Source: Haematococcus lacustris
Lineage: Eukaryota > Chlorophyta > Chlorophyceae > Chlamydomonadales > Haematococcaceae
Length of the DNA stretch: 64,000 nt
Reading direction: 5' to 3'
NCBI GenBank assembly: GCA_030144725.1
Contig: JASKMD010000013.1
Coordinates: forward strand, 1 to 64,000
Under the pieces are notes generated by a model that did not search any database, was not told where the DNA came from, and saw nothing but the letters and a program-made list of their open reading frames with translations. A program made the translations under genes and the position numbers. Shown here piece after piece: positions 1 to 10,046 of this stretch. Position 1 is the first letter of the stretch, and the number at the start of each line of letters is the position of its first letter.

Positions 1-420
1 CCCACCTGCTGACCCACTTGCAGCCCCACCTGCTAACCCACCTGCTGACCCACTTGCAGCCCCACCTCCTGACCTACCTGCTGACCCACCTGCTGATCCA
101 CTTGCAGCCCCACCTCCTGACCCACCTGCTGACCCACCTGCTGACCCACTTGCAGCCCCACCTGCTGACCCACCGGCAGCCCCACCTGATGACCCACTTG
201 CAGCCCCACATGCAGACCCACCGGCAGCCCCACCTGATGACCCACTTGCAGCCCCACCTGTTGACCCACCTGATGACCCAGCTGCTGACTCACATGCAGC
301 CCCACCTGCTGACCCAACTGCTGATCCAGCTGCTGCCCCACCCGCTGCCCCTACTGTGGCCCCACACGCCGCCCTTGCCACCCCACCTGATGACCCACCT
401 CCTGCCCCACCTGCTACCTC
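1..420. repeat. CCACCTGCTGACC minisatellite
   Basis: Tandem units of about 12-24 bp alternate CCACCTGCTGACC with CCACTTGCAGCC and decay after about 340. It is open in several frames only because the unit is a multiple of three. It abuts the start of the LINE homology, and whether it belongs to the LINE 5' end cannot be decided here. Confidence 0.85.
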
Positions 421-427
421 ACCCTTG

Positions 428-2011
428 ATGAAACACACTGCCCCCTTGTGCAGGAGGACGGAGAGCCTCACGGCAGGGGCCCGCTGGAGAAAGAATGGGA
501 AGGAGTGGCTGCAGTGCCTTGGGCACTCCATCGACTCACACAAGCAGATAGAAGGGACACTCCATAGTAGGGGTGAACACTTGAAGCTATATCATGAATG
601 GCTTGCCACCCTCGCTGCCCCTTTGCCCCGAGTGGGCACTATGCCACATACTTGCAATGTAATCCATGTTAACAGGCTGGATGTCAGCAATCAACAACGC
701 CACACGGGTAGAGCTATCAACAAACTGAACCAGATAGTGAACCGCCTCCTTCTCCTCGCGGTAGGTATATCCATCCTTAACACAGGCATCCAGCACCACC
801 ATAAACCCACAGCTGCAGAATCCAGACAATGCCTTAGGCGACACCGCAAACGACTAGGCTCCTACAGATGCACAACACGAGCCATCGGGTACAACCTTAT
901 GACCGGACTAGATGGCACCCTAGCCGCCTCTAGCTCTATAAGCAAACTCGCCAACAGATTCCACCTCTCCACGCATGGAGCTAAGGACGGCCGCCCATAC
1001 ACAGCCTACCAATACAACAGCACCCTCCATGTCTACTGTTGTTATCAAACAACTACAGGCGAAACTAGTTGGACCACATGCACCTTTAACCCCATAGCCG
1101 CCGCACGGGCAGTCTACGTGGCCTGGCTCCTACTAGCCGCCGGGGACGTGGAAGCTAACCCAGGCCCAGCTATTAAACATTTTAAACAAGATACAGACAG
1201 CTCCGCGTGTCAAGTCTACTCCCTGAACAATGCCGCGGGGCATGAATGGGTCACCATGCAAGACATAGACAACTTCTATGAGAGCAGGCTTCCCCGAATA
1301 GCGGATCACTTTGAGCGCGGCGCATGGCTAATGGCACGAGGCGCTGACGGCTATTCCGACGAAGTCATAGAGATGTACTTACATACCCACTACGGCCTTG
1401 CAGTACAGAGCGTTGCCCTACTCACCCAACCCAGTGACTGGACCAATGACAACCTTGGGAACCTTGCCGGCCAATATGGAACACACACTTTTTTGTGCAA
1501 AAAAACAGGCCACAGCATGGCCATGAAGTGCATTAACGGCGCTTGGTACCTACTGGACTCCATGGAAACGACAGCCACAACCCTCCTGCATGTCCCTACC
1601 GCAACCAAACGGAATGTGCACCAACTCTTTGTCATCACGCCCAACACCCGCTCAAGGGAACAGATACGCCGGTGCGAAGAAAAAGGCATCAACAACATTA
1701 TCAGCCATATGGAACAACCAAGCAACCACGATCACAACACCACAGCAACCGACCCCACGTATACACCGGTCCAAAACCCCACACAAATCTACATGGAAGG
1801 GCAGTACGAAGAGTGTTGCCTAGTGCATGCTTTCAACATGGCCATGGGAAAGAAATGCATAGACTACCATGCAGTCATCAGACACTGCAAGGATTTAGCC
1901 GAGCACCTGCAATACCTAGCACAAACAGCACGGGAAGAAGGGCATACAATTCGAACCTTCAATACTGTTACATCTACCACGAGAAAGGCAGATTCTCGTC
2001 GGACACACTGA
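428..2011 (+). CDS. LINE N-terminal ORF: 2A-like peptide and Josephin-like protease domains
   Basis: The first in-frame ATG is at 428; the frame is open further upstream only through the minisatellite. About 246 basic residues lead to a hydrophobic stretch and GDVEANPGP, a full match to the 2A stop-carry-on consensus, predicting co-translational separation of an N-terminal product. Next comes a papain-like fold candidate with Cys (1208), His (1511) and Asp (1556) in the contexts CQVYSLNNAAG and GHSMAMK...WYLLDS. A second, similar domain starts with CLVHAFNMAMG (Cys 1817), but its His/Asp half lies in the next frame. The frame ends at TGA 2009-2011. The Josephin-like assignment rests on C-x2-[HY]-x2-N, H and W-[YF]-x-L-[DN]-S spacing by eye. 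The role could be deubiquitination or polyprotein processing; neither is shown. Confidence 0.7.
   Translation: MKHTAPLCRRTESLTAGARWRKNGKEWLQCLGHSIDSHKQIEGTLHSRGEHLKLYHEWLATLAAPLPRVGTMPHTCNVIHVNRLDVSNQQRHTGRAINKLNQIVNRLLLLAVGISILNTGIQHHHKPTAAESRQCLRRHRKRLGSYRCTTRAIGYNLMTGLDGTLAASSSISKLANRFHLSTHGAKDGRPYTAYQYNSTLHVYCCYQTTTGETSWTTCTFNPIAAARAVYVAWLLLAAGDVEANPGPAIKHFKQDTDSSACQVYSLNNAAGHEWVTMQDIDNFYESRLPRIADHFERGAWLMARGADGYSDEVIEMYLHTHYGLAVQSVALLTQPSDWTNDNLGNLAGQYGTHTFLCKKTGHSMAMKCINGAWYLLDSMETTATTLLHVPTATKRNVHQLFVITPNTRSREQIRRCEEKGINNIISHMEQPSNHDHNTTATDPTYTPVQNPTQIYMEGQYEECCLVHAFNMAMGKKCIDYHAVIRHCKDLAEHLQYLAQTAREEGHTIRTFNTVTSTTRKADSRRTH
1142..1168 (+). other. 2A-like (StopGo) peptide
   Basis: Codons spell GDVEANPGP, preceded by a hydrophobic run (VYVAWLLLAA). 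This matches D-[VI]-E-x-N-P-G-P, where the ribosome skips the Gly-Pro bond. The identical peptide is in the inverted LINE copy at 63283-63309. 2A peptides are known in some trypanosome and sea-urchin LINEs. Confidence 0.8.
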
Positions 2012-5000
2012 ACCACTACCTACACCGCAAACACCTTGAGATGCGTACGTACCTGCACCCAGCAACGGCCTACCTACCAACCTCCAGTATCACACCTGAG
2101 GCGATCACTACAGCTATCGCTAGCACGGGTGCGACACATACTGATGTTGTTATCTTGCTATCACACCACCATGCAACTGTCCTTAAACACACACAACAAG
2201 GCTGGTACCAGCTGGACTCACTCAACCGTGTGCCCAAACCACTCTCCACACCTAACGACTGGGGACGCCTCCAAGGGAACATGCTCACCATCTGTACAGG
2301 CAACGTAAGACACACAAGGTTCGTTAGGAGAGAGATCTGGATAGCGGACCCGCTGGAGGCCACCACCGCATCAGCACTAATAGCACACTTTCAAGATCAC
2401 ACGATTGATCTCACCAACATAGAGGTAGGAGAGACACTCGCCCCACCGCCCGGGACCACCATGGACGCCGACAAGAACCCTACACTAGACACCAACCGCA
2501 ACACTACAGTAGAGGACACTCCATCACACGAGGAACCTGCCCGGTCGCGACAGCGCCGGGACATTCCCACTGTTACCCTCCGCCCGCCAGCCCCCTCAGG
2601 TACGCCGCGTACCAATCGACCCACCACGCGGGTCGATACCAACATTGGCCCGTCCGCTAAGCGGGTACGAGCCACCAAGGCACAACGCAACGACACGCAC
2701 ACACAAACCCTCATGTCCCAATACCTCCGCAAACCCACAACCGGAGCCCACTCCACAAGGCTCAACCCCACCATAGCCGAGACACCACAAACCACGCCGG
2801 ACAATGACTCTTGCACGAGCCAACACAATAACCCCCCAACCGAACCGCCCCAAGCAACCCACAACAGGCAACACATCACCCTCACAACCTTCAATGTCAG
2901 AGGCCTATGCAGATCTAGAAACGAGGTCCTAAACCTGGTGCACAAACATAGCCCGGACATCTTGATCCTCACTGAGACTATGACCCAACCCAAGAGCAAC
3001 AAGCCTAGCTGTGGCTGGCTGAAGAGGGTTATGCCCAACTACACCGTCCACCGTCACGAAGGCCATAGTGAGGTCCTCATTGGCATCAGACACGATCTAG
3101 CTATCCAGATGCAAGCCACCATGCTGCCGCCGTGTACAGATGCGGATGTAAATACCCGATGCGTCATCCTAAGCCTCCGCCAACGGCAAAGCGAGGAACT
3201 CACACTCGTTGCCACGTACTGGCCGTCAGGGAACAACGACGACGCGATCCCGCTAAGGAGAAAGATGCAAGAACACATACGAACAGCCACTGGACGCCTG
3301 CCCGGCTCACTCATCCTGGCGGGAGACATCAACGCCACGATGAGGGCAGAGGACCGCTCCGAACACACTGAATACACACAAGACCACATGATGAGGGAGT
3401 TCGCCACAGAGCTGCGCCTATCCGAAGCTGACCCCGGCGACCGGGCCTGGACCTACCAGCAACCACACTGCAACAGCCGCATCGACGCCATCCTGACGCG
3501 CGACGCGAGACAAGGCCCTAGGCATCGCACGCACGTCGACACAAACGCGTACCTCAGCGACCACAGACCGCTCACCGCCACACTCACCACTACCAGACTG
3601 GGCATAGATCTAGCAGCCACACATCAACCCTTAAAACACAGCCACACCATTCTCACCACCCCAATCACCAACAAGGATAGGGAAGCATACCGGCTTGGAG
3701 TGCAACAACCCAGCTCAGGCGCTCCACAACTGCATGCACAACTGACAGCATACCTAGCTCCCATGTACACAGATGCTACCCACTTCCTGACCACACTAGA
3801 CAAGGCCAACCCACAACAACCACAACGCTTGACACTAGTGGCAGGCCTACCGGCTAGAGAAGCTGTCGACACCGCAGCCACCATGCTCACAACGCTCCTG
3901 GAAACCTGCAGGGGAACTGCCATGCAGACATGCAACACCAAAACGTTGACCAGAGGAGGCCAGCATTACCAACGCAGGAGCATGTGCAAGATCAGACAGG
4001 CACTAGGGAAAAAGCTCAAAACCACCAGAGAACTCAGCCGGAAGGCTAGAATGTTATACAAACAAAACAGCGTCCACCCGTCTATCGACGACCTACTCCC
4101 AGAGACAGACACGATCAACGCGGAGGTAAGGGAGGCGGTGCAAGCACGCCAGGGCGACGGTACAACCGAAAATCACGTGCAAGCCGCGCTCGCCCAGCTG
4201 ACCAACTCCTACCGCGACCAAATCCACAAGCTAGATGACGACGACTCCGCACTTGCCATCGCACAGGCGCGTCTCAGAATGCAACACCTCATCAGCACCC
4301 AACCCAAAAAAGCCAACAAATACATACTACGCCCTTCTCGCACCGACCACAAAGGCCTGCAGGCGCTAGCTGACCCTGATACCAAAACCATATGCACCGC
4401 CCCGGCCGACCTCAACCGGATTATCACCGCCGCTTACAGACAAAAGCTCACGCCGCCGACCCCCAAAACAGGCCATTACACAAACACACAAACCAGAAAC
4501 TATCCCTGGACCCGCCCCAAAGCCGTGGACCCCTTCACGTTGCACACTTGCCAAAACGTACATTGGATGCACACAGCCATCATGGACAAAGCGGGATTTC
4601 AAGAATGCATCAGCAGACTATCAGGGGGCAAAGCGCCTGGCCCAGACGGCATTGAAAACGAGATCATCAAGATGCTGCCATGGGAGATGAGGGACACCAT
4701 ACACCAACTGTTCATCATCATGTGGGCCACTGGCTGCACACCCACAACATGGAAAACCAGTGACACCTGCCTGCTCTACAAGGACAAGGGCCAAGAAACA
4801 GACCTCAACGCCTACAGACCTGTTGGGTTGGCCAATACCATCTACAAACTCTGGACCAGCCTCATAACCAAGGCGTTGTACGAGTATGCTGAGGCTAACG
4901 GGATGTTAAGTAACTGCCAAGCAGGCTTCCGCTCCCACAGGGACACCACACAACAGCTCCAAATGCTGGTCATGGCCCTTGAAGACGCCAAGCTAGCCAA

Positions 5001-8000
5001 AGTAGACATTTATGCGCTACTGGTCGACTTCACTAGCGCCTTCAACACCACCTGCCAAGACAAACTGCTATGGATCATGCACGACCTTGGCTTTCCCACC
5101 GACGCCACAGACGCGGTGAAGGACCTGTACACGGGCGCTACAACGCGCTTCAGAACTCCCTACGGCCCCACCGACCCGGTACCCGTGGACCGGGGCACCA
5201 TCCAGGGCGACTCACTCTCACCCTTCCTGTTCCTCATCTACATCGAACCCTTACTGCGCTGGCTCCAAGTAGGAGCGAGGGGGTACAAATTTACATCCGA
5301 CACAACCGACAGCGCCGGGCGATTTACAATCGGCAGCATCGACTACGCAGATGACATCGCTATCCTATGCAACTCGATCAGCAATCTACGCTGTCAGGCA
5401 GATAAGCTCTCCGCCTACTCGGATTGGGGCCACCTAATCGTATCCCACAGCAAAACCCTCGCCACAGCGGCGCTCCACAAAGCGCACCAATCCGGCAGAT
5501 GCAGCACCATGGCAGAAGCGGAAAAGCAAGCCCGTAGAGAACTGCAAGCCGTAACGCTACAAGGGAAGCCTGTTACCTACCTCAAACCGACCTCCCCCTT
5601 CACTTACCTCGGTGTCTTACTTACCATGACGCTCAACTGGAAACCACAACACATAGCCATGATGACACAACTCAGACAGAAACTAGAAAGACTACGACGC
5701 TCATTCGCCAGCGCCAGACAAGCCATCCACATCATCAAAACAGCCATCATCCCCAGTCTGGCCTATAGCTTCTGCGTAGCCCCATGCACACCAGGAGACC
5801 TAGACCTCTACGACAGAGCAATTAATCAATGTATTAAGAAAAAACTCAGACTCCCACTAGGCACACCCAATGCCGTTGTCAGGGAGGACATCGACAAACT
5901 CGGCCTTGGCATCAGCTCAACCGCCAAAGAGTACCATACCAGAAACACTACAGCCCTCCTACACAGCCTCCAGTCCACAGACACCACACATGCCCACATA
6001 ACCAGATGCATGCTACACAAACAGATCACTTGGCTCTACGCTCAAGCTGCCAAGCATGGACACCGCATGCTCATTATGCTGCGACACACCCTACGAGCCA
6101 GACAACTCCTACATGCCACCACGGCGCAGCTCACTGCCACCCAGGAAGGACAAGAACTCTACCCTAAGGAAACCAAACTGCTTGGACAACTCATCACACA
6201 GAATACCAGCCCCCTTCCACTCGACATAGTTAGTGCTTGCATGACGTGCCTCAAAAGCCTGGGCATCCAACATGCCACAGAGCTACAACACACCATCGCT
6301 GGCCATACCTACATCATATCAGGAAAGATGCTTAAAGAACGCTTCCACAACAAAGTCCAACAAAAGCACTATATCGCCCTCAACAGACTAACGACCATGG
6401 CGACCCAGGACAGATGCCCAACCACAACAGAAGCGAAAGACATCGCAGCCAAACGAGACACCACCCTAGACCGGCCCGCTGCGCAAAGACTAATTAAACC
6501 ATGGGCCGCGGGCCTGACGGAGCTTGCACCAACCGACGTCGAGGAAGACACAAAACACCGCTACGCTGATATCAGGGCGTACGTGACGGCCAAGAAGCCC
6601 ACACCGACCGAAGCGACGCACGTGACCGAACATGCAACACAACCACCCGCAGCCCAGGAGACCATCAAGAGTAGCTCCCGGCTGATAAGGCGAGAGAACA
6701 GGGAAATCCAAGCGCCCCCAACGAAACCAGCCCGACCCAAGACGGGCACGAAACGGAACACTCAGGGCAGACAGATCCAAACCATCCCGAAGGATATAGT
6801 GCACACAGTTGGCCTTGACCTTCCAGGGCTCTCTAGCTGGAAGGTGGATAAAGCCTGCCGTTGTAAACCCAAGGACCTAGGCAGCATACTAGGGGCCATG
6901 TACGGCCACCAAGAGGCCATCACCAGCATAGATGGATGGCAATGGGACGGCATCAACAAAGAAAGCTACTACAAGGTGCATTGGAAGCCCACAATCATAG
7001 ATAAATGGGCACTACCACTATGTGCAGAAGAAGGCTATACACCCACACACATAGAACCCATCAGCAGGGAAGACGCTAAAGACGTATGCACATGTGAGCT
7101 ATGCTGGCTACCAAGAGGAGACAGCCCAATGTGCCACAACTGCAAGAGGGCCTACCACCCAGCCTGCCTGGAGGAAGCCCTCTTGTCGGGACACAAAGAA
7201 CCAGGCCACTGGCTGTGCCCAATATGCAAGTTTGGCAGCAACGAGTTCAAAACGACTATGCGTCTGTCAGCGCACTCGGACCTTATACGAGTTCACTGGC
7301 GCCCCACCCTCGAACCGGCACCTCTCATCACGGCACACCTGGACTACCTGGCGCGACGCAGTGACTATGAAGAGGAGAATAAGAGGATACAAGAAGCTAG
7401 ATACGCGCGGCCTGATACGAAACTACCAAGCCACACCCGGCAGGGACTGCCGGACCCGCACAATTGGCTACCCCGGTGCACCAACCTACACTCGAAGGCC
7501 ACCTTCCACACATACCCCATCAACCCGCAGACGGACATCGTCGGGACGGGCAAATGCGAAACCTTCCTCCAACTGCACCCCGACATGACCACCCCAGCGA
7601 TGAGCTTCAGCACGGGGGAGCCCATCATGCCCAAACACGACCTAGTGCAACACGTAACGGTCCACGACGAGTCGGGCCGCACAGTAGGCCTCCTGACCAA
7701 GCAACAACACCAACACCTACATGCTTGGTTACAACACACACCACACACACGAAACCTGGCCACAGAACTGGTGGCCCTCCTAAGGAGACGGGACACACAG
7801 AGCAGCCGCCACCCCATGAGACTGGCACAAGACAAAGCCCTCACCACCCTACACACCACACGATCCTTCACTAGCACCGTCCAAAGGTGGGCTGATCCAC
7901 TTACAGTTAGACCAGAAACTACTACCTACTGGAGCCCTGACATCAATGACACGGCCTTTGGGGCACACCACAACTGCCTATTAGTACGCCACACTGGGCT

Positions 8001-9927
8001 ATCCACATGGAACGTACCAGCCGATGATGCGGTGGCCCTAAAATGCGTCAACCATGCTATACACTCAGCACACCAGGAGGAGGCCATGGCCACCATTATG
8101 CTGATCCCTGGTAAGAAGGGCATCTCTTACCCCAAACACATTGACACCCTGAGACGCTACCCAGAGTACTGTCAGCACTTGGCCAGCATACCCCTCAACA
8201 ATACCAACTGCTCCAAACTTGGCAAGCACGCCACCCTCCTCGTGTACGTCATATGGAATGAAGCAGGGCAACTACTCACCACCAAAGGCAACCCACAAGG
8301 ATGGATGGCTAGCACAGCCACTGCCCTACACCCGGACAGGGAGACACACCCTCTCCTTCGCAGACCTCACAATCAAAAACAGCCAGCCGCCCTCCCCAGT
8401 GGCCACAAACAACACCTCCGCCTCCCGCTGGACAGGGCTCTACCCACGCTGGGGCACACACGCAGCCAACACCAGCTCACGCACCACTCCACCACGCTAC
8501 CGCGGATGGCCATCACCGAATGGACCACGATAGCGTACACTGACGGCAGCTGCATTAAGACATCCGAGCCAGACCCGGCGCGCGTCGGGGCGGGGGTCTA
8601 TATTCCGGAAAGCAACGCCCTACTTACCATTGCGATGAACGACCCAGAGAACAACACCATCAACAAGGCAGAACTCACAGCGATACACGCGGCACTGAAA
8701 GCGGGGGCCAGACGCATCGCCACCGACAGCCTATGCTCTCTCTATCAGATCCGCCGAGCCCTGGCTAACCCGATGTCCCTCATTAATCATAGACACAATG
8801 ACATCCTGACGGACATCGCCACCCTCATCATCGCTAGCCCCGTCACGACCCAATTCTACAAGGTCCGGGCCCACTCGGGCATCATCGGCAACGAAGGCGC
8901 TGATGCCCTCGCTAAACACGCAGCGCTACACCCGGAGCAGGCAAACACACTAGAGTACCACCCGACCACACCCAAGGAGAGAGGTATCTGGCTCAACCAC
9001 GGGACCGATAGCGAAACCCTCGCCCCGCTGCCGGACTGCCGACAAAGCGTGCGAGCACACATGCACAGCAAGCACAAGTTAGGTCTCGCCAACCAAGACA
9101 GCATCTACTACCAGATGACCCAAGATATCACCAAAGCCGCGGCAAAAGGAGCGGGCGAAAGAGTGATGACCGATGCGACCATCTCCATCCCCGCGCAAAG
9201 GACCGCCCTACTCTACCGTACCGGAGGACTATACAACCAGAAACTAGCTATGCGCTGGAAGCAGGCGACAGACGACCGCTGCCCCCTCTGTGGGGAGGCC
9301 GACAGTGCCACACACCTGCTCTCGGGCTGCAACGAGACCCTGCCACTCGTGCAAGAGAGGCACAACGGAGCTGGCCGCCTCATCGCCAAAGCCATCAGCA
9401 AAGGAACCCTGGGCGGATGCATCAGGTTTGCGGACACCGGCAGCTGGGAGAAGGGCGCTAGAGAAAACCTTGACCTCCCTAACGACACACTACACACCAC
9501 GCTACGGGCACTCGGCATGAAACCAACAGCGACCAAAAACACTACCAGACCGGACATAATCATGGTGACGCCTCAAAAGAAGACGGGCAAACGCGGCAAA
9601 GCCACTAAACAGATCACCATCATAGAAATCAAATACTGTGCGGACTCGAGGTGGATGGAGCAACTGGACAAGGCCCTAAACCAACACACAAAACTGGCAC
9701 ACACCATGCGCAAGATAGGCCACATGGTTGAGATCAGACCAATCCTACTGGGTATAGGCGGTATTACCTATGAAACACACACACGTCAACACCTCATAGC
9801 CCTTGGGGTCACTCAAACCAACGCTACAAAGCTACTAAACAAGCTCACGAGACATGCGGTAGAAACAGCCCACACCATTGCCAAAACAAGTTACAGACTT
9901 AGAGCTACTAGAAAGGGGGGGGGGTAG
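1957..9927 (+). CDS. LINE polyprotein: protease C-half, APE, RT, PHD, RNase H, REL endonuclease
   Basis: Continuation of the preceding ORF in the -1 frame; the start given is where homology resumes, and the first ATG in frame after that is at 2041. Order: second protease His (2170) and Asp (2215); disordered linker; APE endonuclease about 2884-3590 (FNVRGL, LTET, GDIN, SDHRPL); RT about 4588-5480 with KAPGPDG (4630), QGDSLSP (5203) and YADD (5344); PHD-type C4HC3 finger 7087-7230; RNase H about 8530-8920 with DGS, E, D and HSG..GNEGAD; CPLC-x7-H-x4-C knuckle at 9280; restriction-like endonuclease with RPD (9547) and EIK (about 9625). It would copy its own RNA by target-primed reverse transcription in the nucleus. 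About 2,650 codons are open without a stop, so degradation is slight apart from the frame break. Confidence 0.85.
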   Translation, partial: LQYCYIYHEKGRFSSDTLNHYLHRKHLEMRTYLHPATAYLPTSSITPEAITTAIASTGATHTDVVILLSHHHATVLKHTQQGWYQLDSLNRVPKPLSTPNDWGRLQGNMLTICTGNVRHTRFVRREIWIADPLEATTASALIAHFQDHTIDLTNIEVGETLAPPPGTTMDADKNPTLDTNRNTTVEDTPSHEEPARSRQRRDIPTVTLRPPAPSGTPRTNRPTTRVDTNIGPSAKRVRATKAQRNDTHTQTLMSQYLRKPTTGAHSTRLNPTIAETPQTTPDNDSCTSQHNNPPTEPPQATHNRQHITLTTFNVRGLCRSRNEVLNLVHKHSPDILILTETMTQPKSNKPSCGWLKRVMPNYTVHRHEGHSEVLIGIRHDLAIQMQATMLPPCTDADVNTRCVILSLRQRQSEELTLVATYWPSGNNDDAIPLRRKMQEHIRTATGRLPGSLILAGDINATMRAEDRSEHTEYTQDHMMREFATELRLSEADPGDRAWTYQQPHCNSRIDAILTRDARQGPRHRTHVDTNAYLSDHRPLTATLTTTRLGIDLAATHQPLKHSHTILTTPITNKDREAYRLGVQQPSSGAPQLHAQLTAYLAPMYTDATHFLTTLDKANPQQPQRLTLVAGLPAREAVDTAATMLTTLLETCRGTAMQTCNTKTLTRGGQHYQRRSMCKIRQALGKKLKTTRELSRKARMLYKQNSVHPSIDDLLPETDTINAEVREAVQARQGDGTTENHVQAALAQLTNSYRDQIHKLDDDDSALAIAQARLRMQHLISTQPKKANKYILRPSRTDHKGLQALADPDTKTICTAPADLNRIITAAYRQKLTPPTPKTGHYTNTQTRNYPWTRPKAVDPFTLHTCQNVHWMHTAIMDKAGFQECISRLSGGKAPGPDGIENEIIKMLPWEMRDTIHQLFIIMWATGCTPTTWKTSDTCLLYKDKGQETDLNAYRPVGLANTIYKLWTSLITKALYEYAEANGMLSNCQAGFRSHRDTTQQLQMLVMALEDAKLAKVDIYALLVDFTSAFNTTCQDKLLWIMHDLGFPTDATDAVKDLYTGATTRFRTPYGPTDPVPVDRGTIQGDSLSPFLFLIYIEPLLRWLQVGARGYKFTSDTTDSAGRFTIGSIDYADDIAILCNSISNLRCQADKLSAYSDWGHLIVSHSKTLATAALHKAHQSGRCSTMAEAEKQARRELQAVTLQGKPVTYLKPTSPFTYLGVLLTMTLNWKPQHIAMMTQLRQKLERLRRSFASARQAIHIIKTAIIPSLAYSFCVAPCTPGDLDLYDRAINQCIKKKLRLPLGTPNAVVREDIDKLGLGISSTAKEYHTRNTTALLHSLQSTDTTHAHITRCMLHKQITWLYAQAAKHGHRMLIMLRHTLRARQLLHATTAQLTATQEGQELYPKETKLLGQLITQNTSPLPLDIVSACMTCLKSLGIQHATELQHTIAGHTYIISGKMLKERFHNKVQQKHYIALNRLTTMATQDRCPTTTEAKDIAAKRDTTLDRPAAQRLIKPWAAGLTELAPTDVEEDTKHRYADIRAYVTAKKPTPTEATHVTEHATQPPAAQETIKSSSRLIRRENREIQAPPTKPARPKTGTKRNTQGRQIQTIPKDIVHTVGLDLPGLSSWKVDKACRCKPKDLGSILGAMYGHQEAITSIDGWQWDGINKESYYKVHWKPTIIDKWALPLCAEEGYTPTHIEPISREDAKDVCTCELCWLPRGDSPMCHNCKRAYHPACLEEALLSGHKEPGHWLCPICKFGSNEFKTTMRLSAHSDLIRVHWRPTLEPAPLITAHLDYLARRSDYEEENKRIQEARYARPDTKLPSHTRQGLPDPHNWLPRCTNLHSKATFHTYPINPQTDIVGTGKCETFLQLHPDMTTPAMSFSTGEPIMPKHDLVQHVTVHDESGRTVGLLTKQQHQHLHAWLQHTPHTRNLATELVALLRRRDTQSSRHPMRLAQDKALTTLHTTRSFTSTVQRWADPLTVRPETTTYWSPDINDTAFGAHHNCLLVRHTGLSTWNVPADDAVALKCVNHAIHSAHQEEAMATIMLIPGKKGISYPKHIDTLRRYPEYCQHLASIPLNNTNCSKLGKHATLLVYVIWNEAGQLLTTKGNPQGWMASTATALHPDRETHPLLRRPHNQKQPAALPSGHKQHLRLPLDRALPTLGHTRSQHQLTHHSTTLPRMAITEWTTIAYTDGSCIKTSEPDPARVGAGVYIPESNALLTIAMNDPENNTINKAELTAIHAALKAGARRIATDSLCSLYQIRRALANPMSLINHRHNDILTDIATLIIASPVTTQFYKVRAHSGIIGNEGADALAKHAALHPEQANTLEYHPTTPKERGIWLNHGTDSETLAPLPDCRQSVRAHMHSKHKLGLANQDSIYYQMTQDITKAAAKGAGERVMTDATISIPAQRTALLYRTGGLYNQKLAMRWKQATDDRCPLCGEADSATHLLSGCNETLPLVQERHNGAGRLIAKAISKGTLGGCIRFADTGSWEKGARENLDLPNDTLHTTLRALGMKPTATKNTTRPDIIMVTPQKKTGKRGKATKQITIIEIKYCADSRWMEQLDKALNQHTKLAHTMRKIGHMVEIRPILLGIGGITYETHTRQHLIALGVTQTNATKLLNKLTRHAVETAHTIAKTSYRLRATRKGGG

Positions 9928-9998
9928 GGGGTCGGCTGCTTCTCGAGCTTGATGGTGGGAGCAGGCCGCGCCCCAGGCGGCTGCTCCTCCCTTAATGC

Positions 9999-10018
9999 AC
10001 GCCGGTGAATACCGGCGT
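9999..10018 (+). other. 3' UTR hairpin of the LINE
   Basis: ACGCCGGT-GAAT-ACCGGCGT is an 8-bp perfect stem with a 4-nt loop, placed 2 bases before the (TCT)n tail. In stringent LINEs a 3' stem-loop plus terminal microsatellite is what the RT recognises; that role here is inference. Confidence 0.6.
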
Positions 10019-10020
10019 AG

Positions 10021-10046
10021 TCTTCTTCTTCTTCTTCTTCTTCTTT
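10021..10046 (+). repeat. (TCT)n tail of the LINE
   Basis: About eight TCT units directly follow the hairpin and mark the 3' end of the element. Sequence then changes abruptly to the CCCTGTAGCCGTGCGG array. Confidence 0.75.

Larger units (their letters stand above)
428..10046 (+). mobile_element. Dualen/RandI-class dual-endonuclease LINE
   Basis: Non-LTR retrotransposon with both an apurinic-type endonuclease upstream of the reverse transcriptase and a restriction-like endonuclease at the C-terminus, the defining combination of the Dualen/RandI class. Order seen: basic N-terminal protein, 2A-like peptide, two Josephin-like cysteine protease domains, APE, RT, PHD finger, RNase H, zinc knuckle, PD...EIK endonuclease, short 3' UTR with a perfect hairpin, and a (TCT)n tail. 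The 5' boundary is uncertain: an inverted second copy at the window's right end matches from position 451 and leaves the window there. A -1 frame change near 1960 breaks the long ORF, so this copy may be inactive. Confidence 0.85.

Noticed and set aside
1543..1950. ATG at 1543 as the start of the long LINE ORF
   Set aside because: The 1543-1950 part of that frame overlaps the protease frame and lacks its motifs; homology to the protease domain appears only after about 1957.
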